Assembly: GCA_900320055.1 (NCBI GenBank) | Contig: ONQS01000021.1 | Coordinates: forward strand, 1-45,010 | Length of the DNA stretch: 45,010 nt | Reading direction: 5' to 3' | From: an uncultured Prevotellaceae bacterium | Lineage (GTDB): Bacteria > Bacteroidota > Bacteroidia > Bacteroidales > Muribaculaceae | Shown here: one piece after another, positions 1-6,664 of the stretch | Numbering within the stretch: position 1 is the first letter of the stretch | How the letters are laid out: every line of letters begins with the position of its first letter | Made by a program: the position numbers and the translations under genes | Notes under the pieces: model-generated | What the model was told of the DNA's origin: nothing | Seen by the model: the letters and a program-made list of their open reading frames with translations, nothing else | The model's database searches: none

Positions 1-75
1 GTGATCCCTACAGGATTCAAACCTGTAACCTTTTGATCCGTAGTCAAACGCTCTATTCAGTTGAGCTAAGGGACC
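1..75 (-). tRNA. tRNA-Arg (anticodon ACG)
   Basis: On the minus strand the sequence folds as a full cloverleaf: acceptor GGTCCCT pairs with AGGGATC, the D stem is GCTC/GAGC, the anticodon stem is TTTGA/TCAAA with loop CTACGGA, and the T stem is ACAGG/CCTGT with loop TTTGAAT. The anticodon ACG (read as ICG) decodes CGU/CGC/CGA arginine codons. The discriminator base is A at position 2; position 1 is C, so a CCA end may be encoded and cut by the window edge. Confidence 0.95.
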
Positions 76-96
76 ATTTTTTCGTTTTCAGCGGTG

Positions 97-127
97 CAAA
101 GTTACTGCCATTTTTTGAACTGGCAAG
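97..127 (-). promoter_or_regulatory. Promoter for tRNA-Arg
   Basis: The minus strand carries TAACTTTG (97-104), matching the Bacteroidetes -7 consensus TAnnTTTG. CTTG at 124-127, 19 nt further upstream, could be the -33 element (consensus TTTG). The box lies about 20 nt upstream of the mature tRNA 5' end. Confidence 0.6.
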
Positions 128-174
128 CATTTTTGCAAACTTTTTTTCAAAAAAATTTCAAGCGCAAGCATCAA

Positions 175-201
175 ATTGGTGCTATTCGCCACAGCACCAA
201 T
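175..201 (-). terminator. Hairpin downstream of the 68-residue gene
   Basis: ATTGGTGC and GCACCAAT form a perfect 8-bp stem with an 11-nt loop, just past the stop codon of the minus-strand gene at 224-430. Only a short T stretch follows on the minus strand, so termination efficiency is uncertain. Confidence 0.4.
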
Positions 202-223
202 CCGTTAGACACTCAAAAAAAAT

Positions 224-430
224 TTAGTTCAGCAACCAGGTCGCGAGGGCCCAGATCACAAAAATCACCAGTGCGATGCAGGTAGCCGTCCACAGCGGCT
301 TGTAGTTCACGACATACAGACCCTGCTTGGGAACATCAGCCTTATCGGGCTTCTGATCGGCAATAGCGAGTTTGTGTTCATCGATGGGCTCGACGGGTTG
401 AGCCTCTTCCTTATATAAATATGCCTTCAT
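224..430 (-). CDS. Small single-pass membrane protein, unknown function
   Basis: This encodes 68 residues. The first 45 or so are polar and charged, with several Asp-Lys and Glu residues and prolines. A C-terminal hydrophobic segment (about 48-66, rich in Ile, Val, Ala and Trp) should be a membrane helix, which suggests a tail-anchored or N-in topology with a short cytoplasmic domain. A good -7 box lies about 40 nt upstream and a hairpin follows the stop, so it appears to be a single-gene unit. I do not recognise a family. The promoter and terminator context supports a real gene, but nothing in the sequence gives a function. Confidence 0.65.
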   Translation of the reverse strand: MKAYLYKEEAQPVEPIDEHKLAIADQKPDKADVPKQGLYVVNYKPLWTATCIALVIFVIWALATWLLN

Positions 431-468
431 TGTCTATTATATAGTATGTATCGTTTGGTTTTGCGGTG

Positions 469-500
469 CAAATGTACACCTTTTCCCGCAAACGACCAAA
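469..500 (-). promoter_or_regulatory. Promoter of the small membrane-protein gene
   Basis: The minus strand has TTTG at 497-500, a 20-nt spacer, then TACATTTG at 469-476. This is a full match to the Bacteroidetes TTTG-N19-21-TAnnTTTG promoter. The predicted leader is about 35 nt. Confidence 0.7.
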
Positions 501-526
501 TGCCCCACCTTTTTTTATCGGCCACG

Positions 527-577
527 AAACAAAAAGGAGCAGGACGCGCGGCACCACTGCCTGGCGTTCCACTCCTT
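527..577 (-). terminator. Strong intrinsic terminator of the 6S-like transcript
   Basis: On the minus strand AAGGAG pairs with CTCCTT, then GGAACGC pairs with GCGTCC (one bulged A), then GGCA with TGCC around the loop, and TTTTTGTT follows immediately. This is a textbook rho-independent terminator and it fixes the direction of the upstream transcript as minus. Confidence 0.75.
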
Positions 578-797
578 AGTTTATAAGAAGCCACATCAAA
601 GGGATGTGATGAAACTCCGACTAAATACAGGATTTGAGGGCGTCACACGCTTTGTAATCCTCCGGCTTATTAGGCACCTTGCGGTTGAGGCCCGCCATTG
701 CGTGCGCCGCTTGACTCGGCATTTCATAAAAATTTGAAGAGTATCCCGATCGTCTTTGATGTGGACATTATTTCAATGAGCGTGTCGTCTTAACGAC
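530..797 (-). ncRNA. Putative structured small RNA, 6S RNA-like
   Basis: A minus-strand transcript of about 265 nt is bounded by a -7 box at 802-809 and an intrinsic terminator at 527-577. Its core closes on itself: positions 754-764 and 591-601 are perfectly complementary over 11 bp, and inside them lie nested pairings (722-727 with 609-614, 716-719 with 617-620, and a GGCG/CACGC stem against CGCC/GCGTG), separated by an asymmetric unpaired region. A long rod with a central bubble is the architecture of 6S RNA, the RNA polymerase-binding regulator. A 7-bp hairpin (782-799) sits at the very 5' end. A 33-codon open frame (621-722) is embedded, so a small-protein mRNA is the alternative. I did not recognise 6S sequence signatures, so the identity is inference from shape. 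Confidence 0.5.
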
Positions 798-801
798 ACT
801 G

Positions 802-833
802 CAAAGATATACCTTTTATGGCGACGATGCAAC
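802..833 (-). promoter_or_regulatory. Promoter of the 6S-like RNA
   Basis: The minus strand shows TATCTTTG at 802-809 (consensus TAnnTTTG). GTTG lies at 830-833, 20 nt further upstream, close to the -33 consensus TTTG. Confidence 0.6.
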
Positions 834-906
834 TTTTGAGCGAGATTTTAACACAACTTTTTTGGCAGGGGATCCCTATTGATTTCGACAAGCAATATCT
901 AAGTCC

Positions 907-1050
907 ATGCATTTCACCCATTCCCATCAAGCAACCGACACGTATCAACCGATGACAATCACTAGCGGCAAGATGGGTGGCGGCTTTAACTTCAAAGTGG
1001 TTCGCCACACTGATGGCTCGCAGCGCAGTTTCAAAGTGCTCAAGAGATAA
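907..1050 (+). CDS. Possible small basic protein or gene remnant
   Basis: An open frame of 47 codons runs from ATG 907, with an internal ATG at 952 leaving 32 codons. The second half is Gly/Lys/Arg-rich and basic, ends in Lys-Arg, and uses C/G-ending codons (GGC, AAG, CGC, CAG) like real genes nearby. No promoter box or ribosome site is visible, and I recognise no family. It could be a tiny protein or the 3' remnant of a decayed gene. Confidence 0.2.
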   Translation: MHFTHSHQATDTYQPMTITSGKMGGGFNFKVVRHTDGSQRSFKVLKR

Positions 1051-1116
1051 TCGCCATTATCCAGTCCCTGTAAATAAAAAGATGTGAAAAATGATGTAGG
1101 GTTACAAGAAATTGCT

Positions 1117-1124
1117 TACCTTTG
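1117..1124 (+). promoter_or_regulatory. -7 box of the arc operon
   Basis: TACCTTTG followed by CA matches the Bacteroidetes -7 element. It lies 53 nt upstream of the arcA ATG at 1177, which also rules out an upstream in-frame start at 1084. Confidence 0.65.
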
Positions 1125-1176
1125 CATCGAACAAACATCCATTATCATAAACAAGAACGAAATAATTTCCAATGTC

Positions 1177-2403
1177 ATGAAAGGTATTCATGTTACAAGC
1201 GAGATAAAACCGTTGAAGAAGGTTTTGTTGCATCGTCCTGGACGTGAACTGCTCAACTTGACGCCTAACACCCTGGAGGAACTGCTGTTTGATGATATTC
1301 CATATCTCAAGGTGGCCGAGGAGGAACACGATGCCTTCTCCCAGGTGTTGCGTGACAATGGCGTCGAGGTGGTCTATCTGGAGGACCTGATGGCCGAAGT
1401 GCTCGACATCAGCGCCGAGATCAGAGAACAGTTCCTGCGCCAGTTCATCGAGGAAGCAGGCATCTGCGCAACAAAGTACCACGACATCATCTATAATTAC
1501 CTGAACGGTATCACCTCGAGCAAGGAACTCGTGCTCAAGACGATGGAGGGCATCTACCTGCAGGACCTGCCTCGAGACCCGCGACAGATCGAGAATTCGC
1601 TGGTTGACCAGGTGCGTGGCGACAGCCGCTTTGTGGTCAAGCCCATGCCCAACCTGTACTTCACCCGTGACCCGTTTGCCTGCATCGGCAACGGCGTGAG
1701 CATCAACCGCATGTTCTCGGTAACCCGTTGCCGCGAGACCATCTACGGAGACTACATCTTCAGGTACCATCCCGACTTTAAGGAGGTGGAGCACTATTAT
1801 GACCGCACCCTCCCCTACCGCATCGAGGGCGGTGATATCCTGAACCTGAACGAGCATACGCTCGCCATCGGCATTTCGCAGCGCACCGAGCCTGACGGCA
1901 TCGAGTTGATTGCCAAGAACATCTTCAAGAACGGCAATGCCGCTATCGACACCGTACTGGCTATCCATATTCCCGAGACGCGCGCCTTTATGCACCTCGA
2001 CACCGTGTTCACACAGATCGACCACGACAAGTTCACCGTGCATCCTGGCATCCTGGGCCCGCTAGAAGTGTTCAAACTCACCCGTGGCGAGGGCGATAGC
2101 ATCCGTCTCGAGCGCAAAGAGGAGACGCTGGAAGAGATTCTGGCCGAGTCGCTGGGTCTGAAACACGTCAAACTCATCAAGTGTGGCGGCGGTGATCTGA
2201 TTACAGCCGAGCGCGAGCAGTGGAACGACGGCAGCAACACGCTGTGCATCGCACCAGGCAAGGTGATCGTGTATGAGCGCAACAATGTGACCAACGCTAT
2301 ACTGCGCGACGAGGGCATCACAGTGCTCGAGATTCCAAGCAGCGAGTTGTCACGAGGCCGTGGAGGCCCCCGTTGCATGAGCATGCCGCTGTGGAGAGAC
2401 TAA
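1177..2403 (+). CDS. arcA: Arginine deiminase
   Basis: This cytoplasmic enzyme hydrolyses L-arginine to L-citrulline and ammonia, the first step of the arginine deiminase pathway. The 408-residue length matches the family. Visible hallmarks are FTRDP at 162-166, the IEGGD substrate-binding loop near 216, HLDTVF at 273-278 with the catalytic His273, and the C-terminal GRGGPRCMSMP segment with the nucleophile Cys400. The ATG at 1177 was chosen because the promoter box at 1117-1124 lies inside the longer frame that opens at 1084. arcB and arcC follow on the same strand, so the gene heads a three-gene catabolic operon. No arginine/ornithine antiporter (arcD) is adjacent. Confidence 0.97.
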   Translation: MKGIHVTSEIKPLKKVLLHRPGRELLNLTPNTLEELLFDDIPYLKVAEEEHDAFSQVLRDNGVEVVYLEDLMAEVLDISAEIREQFLRQFIEEAGICATKYHDIIYNYLNGITSSKELVLKTMEGIYLQDLPRDPRQIENSLVDQVRGDSRFVVKPMPNLYFTRDPFACIGNGVSINRMFSVTRCRETIYGDYIFRYHPDFKEVEHYYDRTLPYRIEGGDILNLNEHTLAIGISQRTEPDGIELIAKNIFKNGNAAIDTVLAIHIPETRAFMHLDTVFTQIDHDKFTVHPGILGPLEVFKLTRGEGDSIRLERKEETLEEILAESLGLKHVKLIKCGGGDLITAEREQWNDGSNTLCIAPGKVIVYERNNVTNAILRDEGITVLEIPSSELSRGRGGPRCMSMPLWRD

Positions 2404-2407
2404 TCAG

Positions 2408-2442
2408 TTTTTAGTCTTTAGTTTTTAGTCTTTAGTTCTTAG
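2408..2442 (+). repeat. Tandem 14-bp AT-rich repeat in the arcA-arcB gap
   Basis: TTTTTAGTCTTTAG occurs twice back to back (2408-2421 and 2422-2435) and is followed by a half unit TTCTTAG. It starts 4 nt after the arcA stop codon. No hairpin is evident. Confidence 0.7.
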
Positions 2443-2539
2443 TGGCTACGAAACAACTGACAACTGACAACCACACAACTACAACAACTAAGATAACATT
2501 AATATTTACTTAAACTAAAAACTTAAATTTTTTACAATT

Positions 2540-3532
2540 ATGCCTAGAAGTTTATCTGGAAGAAGTTTCCTGAAGTTACTCGATTTCACCACCGACGAGA
2601 TTAAGTATTTGCTCGAACTTGCCAAGGACTTTAAGCGCATGAAACGCGCCGGAACTCCTCACAAGTACCTCGCTGGCAAGAACATTGTGCTCTTGTTCGA
2701 GAAGACCTCCACTAGAACCCGCTGCTCGTTTGAGGTTGCCGGCAATGACCTGGGTATGGGAGTTACCTACCTCGATCCCGGTTCATCACAGATGGGCAAG
2801 AAGGAGTCACTCGAAGACACCGCAAAGGTGCTTGGCCGCATGTTTGACGGTATCGAGTATCGTGGCTTTGACCAGCAGATCGTTGAGGATCTGGCAAAGC
2901 ACGCTGGCGTGCCCGTATGGAATGGTCTGACCACCGACTTCCACCCCACTCAGATGCTTGCCGACGTGCTGACCATCGAGGAGCACTTCGGTCACTACAA
3001 AGGCCTGACGATGGTCTTCATGGGTGACGCCCGTAACAACGTGGCTAACTCGCTGATGGTTGTTTCGGCCAAGTTGGGTATCAACTTCGTAGCTTGTGGT
3101 CCCAAGGACAACATGCCCGATGCCAAGCTCGTCAAGACCTGCAAGGAGATTGCTAAGGAGAACGGTTGCACCATCACCCTGACCGAGGATGTGAAGAAGG
3201 GCACCAAGAATGCTGACGTCATCTATACCGACATCTGGGTATCGATGGGTGAGCCCGACGAGATCTGGGAACAGCGCATCAAGCTGCTCAGCCCCTATCA
3301 GGTGAACGACGCCGTGATGGCCAACGCCAACCCCGGTGCCATCTTCCTGCACTGCCTGCCCTCGTTCCACGACCTGGAGACGACCATCGGCAAGGACATC
3401 CACACCAAGTTTGGCCTGCCCGAGATGGAGGTTACCGACAAGGTGTTCCGCAGCCCGCAATCCAAAGTGTTTGACGAGGCCGAGAACCGCATGCACACCA
3501 TCAAGGCCGTCATGTACGCCACACTGAAGTAA
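2540..3532 (+). CDS. arcB: Ornithine carbamoyltransferase, catabolic
   Basis: In this context the enzyme runs in the phosphorolytic direction: citrulline plus phosphate gives ornithine and carbamoyl phosphate. The 330-residue protein has the carbamoyl-phosphate site STRTR (57-61), HPTQ (135-138), the ornithine loop DIWVSMGE (231-238) and HCLP (271-274). These are signatures of a true ornithine transcarbamylase. Many Bacteroidetes instead use N-succinylornithine or acetylornithine carbamoyltransferases for arginine synthesis, so the flanking arcA and arcC genes point to catabolism. It lies 136 bp after arcA, across an AT-rich repeat. Confidence 0.96.
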   Translation: MPRSLSGRSFLKLLDFTTDEIKYLLELAKDFKRMKRAGTPHKYLAGKNIVLLFEKTSTRTRCSFEVAGNDLGMGVTYLDPGSSQMGKKESLEDTAKVLGRMFDGIEYRGFDQQIVEDLAKHAGVPVWNGLTTDFHPTQMLADVLTIEEHFGHYKGLTMVFMGDARNNVANSLMVVSAKLGINFVACGPKDNMPDAKLVKTCKEIAKENGCTITLTEDVKKGTKNADVIYTDIWVSMGEPDEIWEQRIKLLSPYQVNDAVMANANPGAIFLHCLPSFHDLETTIGKDIHTKFGLPEMEVTDKVFRSPQSKVFDEAENRMHTIKAVMYATLK

Positions 3533-3664
3533 TTTAATCCAGTTCACCAAGGTGTACTGGAGGCTAAAGGTTAATGGTTAAAGGTTAATGGGTGCCAACT
3601 CATTCACTTTAATCATTAATCTTTCTAAAATGTCATCCATTAGTAGTAAAGACAACATAATATT

Positions 3665-4549
3665 ATGAGCAAACGTCTTGTTATCGCCCTGGGCGGCAAT
3701 GCCCTGGGCAAGACCCCTCAAGAGCAACTGGCTCTGGTAAAGGGCACCGCATCGACCATCGTCGACCTCGTAGAGGAGGGCTATGACGTGGTCATCGGCC
3801 ATGGCAACGGCCCCCAAGTGGGCATGGTGAACCTGGCTTTTGAGTACTCGGCAGGAAACGGTGGCGGCACGCCCGCAATGCCTTTCCCCGAGTGTGGCGC
3901 AATGACCCAGGGTTACATCGGTTACCACCTGCAGCAGGCCGTGGAGCGCGAACTCGCCGCACGCGGCATCAACAAGCCCTGTGCCGCTGTCGTGACTCAG
4001 GTTGTCGTTGACAAGAACGACGACGCCTTCCAGAAGCCCACCAAGCCCGTAGGCATGTTCTACACCAAGGAGGATGCCGACCGCATCGTAGCCGAAACGG
4101 GTTACACCTTTGTCGAGGACGCCGGCCGTGGCTACCGCCGTGTAGTTCCCTCTCCCATTCCCGTCAAGATCGTGGAGTTACCCGTAGTGGAGCAACTCGT
4201 GGGTCTGCACAGCGTCGTCATCACCGTGGGTGGTGGTGGCATCCCCGTTGTGGAGAACGGCCCTGGCGACTATGAGGGCGTGGCAGCAGTTATCGACAAG
4301 GACCGTGCCAGCGCCAAGTTGGCCCTCGACCTCAATGCCGACATGCTGGTCATCCTCACCGCCGTGGAGAAGGTGTCTATCAACTTCAACAAGCCAGACC
4401 AGCAGGACCTCGACCGCATGACCATTGCCGAGGCCCGCGAATACATCAAGCAGGGTCACTTCGCTCCCGGCAGCATGCTGCCCAAGGTGCTCGACAAGGC
4501 CCGTGAAGCCCTGCAAGGCAAGACCGGCACCCTCTTGGTCAAGGAGTAA
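3665..4549 (+). CDS. arcC: Carbamate kinase
   Basis: The enzyme transfers phosphate from carbamoyl phosphate to ADP, yielding ATP, CO2 and ammonia. This is the energy-conserving last step of the arginine deiminase pathway. The 294-residue length is nearly typical (about 310). Visible motifs are ALGGNALG (8-15), HGNGPQVG (46-53), the glycine-rich ITVGGGGIPV segment and the DKDRASAKLALDLNAD region of amino-acid kinase family members. It is the last gene of the arc operon, 132 bp after arcB, and is followed by a long perfect hairpin. Confidence 0.96.
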   Translation: MSKRLVIALGGNALGKTPQEQLALVKGTASTIVDLVEEGYDVVIGHGNGPQVGMVNLAFEYSAGNGGGTPAMPFPECGAMTQGYIGYHLQQAVERELAARGINKPCAAVVTQVVVDKNDDAFQKPTKPVGMFYTKEDADRIVAETGYTFVEDAGRGYRRVVPSPIPVKIVELPVVEQLVGLHSVVITVGGGGIPVVENGPGDYEGVAAVIDKDRASAKLALDLNADMLVILTAVEKVSINFNKPDQQDLDRMTIAEAREYIKQGHFAPGSMLPKVLDKAREALQGKTGTLLVKE

Positions 4550-4570
4550 TATCAAGGATTCCTGAAGATA

Positions 4571-4607
4571 ATGATGGCTGGATGTGACATGTGCATCCAG
4601 CCATCAT
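4571..4607 (+). terminator. 14-bp perfect hairpin after arcC
   Basis: ATGATGGCTGGATG and its exact reverse complement flank a 9-nt loop, 21 nt after the arcC stop. No T-tract follows, so it is a probable transcript 3' end or stabiliser rather than a canonical intrinsic terminator. Confidence 0.55.
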
Positions 4608-4673
4608 CCCTGTTGACAATCATTAATTACACAGGATTTCGTGGCAGATAATAAGCCAGTTCCATATAAGTAG

Positions 4674-4681
4674 TATCTTTG
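4674..4681 (+). promoter_or_regulatory. -7 box of the AraC/TPR regulator gene
   Basis: TATCTTTG followed by CA matches TAnnTTTG, 77 nt upstream of the chosen ATG at 4759. No clear -33 TTTG is visible. Confidence 0.5.
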
Positions 4682-4758
4682 CACTATCAAATGGGATATA
4701 GCAATAACGAACTATTAATGATCAAGGTTGCCAAGCTAGAAACTGTGTGCACAAACCA

Positions 4759-6426
4759 ATGTTCAAGAAACAAAATCTAGTCATATTATTGATTCTGGTG
4801 CTTGTGGCGGTTACAATGCGCGGAGCTAACGCCTATAACGTCAACCAGTACAACCGCTTGGCACGGTTTACCACTGAAGAATTGATGCACCGCGGCCAGG
4901 ACTTCTTGCAGAATAAGGGATGGGCTGATAGCGCCATAGTATGTTATAGTATCGTTGCCAACCGCGCCCAAAGCGATAATCAAGAGAGCAAGGAGATGTA
5001 CCAAATCGCCAGGGCACTCAACAATCTGGGCTACATCTATGCTACCTATTACTATGACTATCACAAGGCTTACGAGAACCTGAACCAATCGATGGAATTG
5101 TCCAGGCGCTACGGCTTTGACAATAACCTGGCATACGCATACCTGAACATGGCTTCAATCATCAATGCCCGCAACAGTCTCTACGCTGGCGAGACTTTCT
5201 CGAGCGATGCGCTGGACAACACAAGGCAAGCCTTTGATGTAGCGGTCAAAGCGCAGGAATGGAATGTAGCCGTTACCAGTATTTACAACTTGCTGGATAT
5301 GATGCGCAATAAAAGCGATATCAAGCTTATAGAGCCTGATCTTGTGCGTTTCAAGAAGCTGCAGTTGACCGACAGTGTGGAGATGTGGCAATGCACGCGC
5401 TTGTTTTGCCAAGCCTCCGAGGCATATTTCTCGGGGCAATACGCAACGGCGCTAGACTATTATAATCAGATGGAGGCCAAGGCCCAGGACGTCACCACCA
5501 ACCGCCAGCAATGCATCATCAAAGCCATGCAGCAGAAGGCCATTGTGCTGGCTGCCATGCATCGTTACCAAGAGGCTATTGATTGCCTGCAGCAGGTTGC
5601 AGAAATCACCGTCAATCATGGGATGCAGAGCGAACTGATTGACACCTATCACGCGCTTGCTCAGGTTTATTCAGCAATGGGCAATGGGCAAAAGGCCGAT
5701 CTCTATGATTACAAATACCTCAAGGCAAAAGACGAACTCATCCATAAAAGCCATGCCGAAAAGCTCGAGAAATCGCGGTTTCTCGACGAGATGCGACGCG
5801 TCAATGAGCAGGTGGAGCAGATTCAGGCCAAGCATGAACGCACCCACCAGTTACTGCTCATGATGAGTCTGATCGCCGCCATCATCCTGATTGCGTTGGC
5901 ATTACTTGTTCGCAGCAATATCAAACAACGCAGTTACATCAGGCACCTTTATGAGAAAAATGTTCAGTTGCTTGATGTCAAGGTTGCCGATACCGTGCCG
6001 GCAGCGCAACCAAGAGACGAGCAGGAGGAGAGCGCCCCCAAGTATCAAGGTCTGCTTGACCAGGAGAGCAAGGACCGTCTCTTTGACCAGATTAAACGGG
6101 TGATGGACGACATGAGCATCATCTGCAAGCCCGACTTCTCGCTACAGCAGTTGGCCGACCAGGTGGGCAGCAACTATAAGTATGTCTCCCAAGTGCTGAA
6201 CGAGTGCTACGGCAAGAGTTTCAAGCAGGTGCTCAACGAGCAGCGGGTGCGAGAGGCGTGCCGCATGTTTAACGATACCGAGCGGTATGGTAACTTGACC
6301 ATTGAGGCTATCGCTGCAAATCTAGGTTTCAATTCCCGCAGCAATTTCACGGTAACATTCAAGCGCATCACCGGCATCTCGCCATCTGATTTCATGAAGA
6401 TGGCTAAGGGTAAAATTAGCAGGTGA
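4759..6426 (+). CDS. Membrane-anchored TPR/AraC-type transcription regulator
   Basis: The 555-residue protein has an N-terminal signal or anchor helix (about 5-22), a long all-helical region with TPR-like repeats (about 35-335), a coiled-coil-like stretch, a second membrane helix (about 364-386), and a C-terminal AraC-family double helix-turn-helix domain (about 440-550, ending in a GISPSDF-type motif). The inferred topology places the TPR sensor outside and the DNA-binding domain in the cytoplasm. This is a common Bacteroidetes one-component arrangement. ATG 4759 was preferred over the GTG at 4747. It lies directly upstream of the secreted-protease units, whose promoters share an inverted repeat, so it is a candidate regulator of them (inference). 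Confidence 0.85.
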   Translation: MFKKQNLVILLILVLVAVTMRGANAYNVNQYNRLARFTTEELMHRGQDFLQNKGWADSAIVCYSIVANRAQSDNQESKEMYQIARALNNLGYIYATYYYDYHKAYENLNQSMELSRRYGFDNNLAYAYLNMASIINARNSLYAGETFSSDALDNTRQAFDVAVKAQEWNVAVTSIYNLLDMMRNKSDIKLIEPDLVRFKKLQLTDSVEMWQCTRLFCQASEAYFSGQYATALDYYNQMEAKAQDVTTNRQQCIIKAMQQKAIVLAAMHRYQEAIDCLQQVAEITVNHGMQSELIDTYHALAQVYSAMGNGQKADLYDYKYLKAKDELIHKSHAEKLEKSRFLDEMRRVNEQVEQIQAKHERTHQLLLMMSLIAAIILIALALLVRSNIKQRSYIRHLYEKNVQLLDVKVADTVPAAQPRDEQEESAPKYQGLLDQESKDRLFDQIKRVMDDMSIICKPDFSLQQLADQVGSNYKYVSQVLNECYGKSFKQVLNEQRVREACRMFNDTERYGNLTIEAIAANLGFNSRSNFTVTFKRITGISPSDFMKMAKGKISR

Positions 6427-6473
6427 CAGAGGGCTTGATTCACTGAAAGAAGCCCATCAATACACGGTTTTTC

Positions 6474-6496
6474 GTTCTGTTTCACTGAAACAGAAC
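6474..6496 (+). promoter_or_regulatory. Inverted repeat, candidate operator, copy 1
   Basis: GTTCTGTTTC and GAAACAGAAC are perfect 10-bp arms around ACT. The 3' arm ends 42 nt before the -7 box at 6539. The same repeat, with CAT as spacer and the same distance, precedes the second protease gene. Confidence 0.6.
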
Positions 6497-6507
6497 ACAG
6501 GCGCAGA

Positions 6508-6539
6508 CCATTTTCTTGCCAAAGAGAATGGCCTTTTTT
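6508..6539 (+). terminator. Terminator-like hairpin after the regulator gene
   Basis: CCATTTTCTT pairs with AAGAGAATGG over 10 bp (one G-U) around a 4-nt loop and is followed by CC and six Ts. It could end the regulator transcript. It overlaps the promoter of the next gene, and the second copy of this region does not keep the hairpin. Confidence 0.55.
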
Positions 6540-6546
6540 AATTTTG
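6515..6546 (+). promoter_or_regulatory. Promoter of secreted protein/protease unit 1
   Basis: CTTG (6515-6518), a 20-nt spacer, then TAATTTTG (6539-6546). The same elements with identical spacing recur at 11316-11347, so the assignment is supported by duplication. Confidence 0.6.
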
Positions 6547-6664
6547 CGATGCAAACTGTTGTGGTAATCATCAGCCTCAAGCCAGCAACGCCAAGCCTTG
6601 TGGTGAAATTCTAAACATAAGCATTAATAGCAACCATTTTCTAACCATATTAAATTAAGTATTT

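Noticed and set aside
1084-1176. Extended start of arginine deiminase at 1084
   Set aside because: The frame contains the promoter box TACCTTTG at 1117-1124, and family length fits a start at 1177.
1102-2043. Long open frame antisense to arcA
   Set aside because: It lies within a strongly conserved enzyme on the other strand and its protein has no recognisable features; long antisense frames are common in GC-rich codon usage here.
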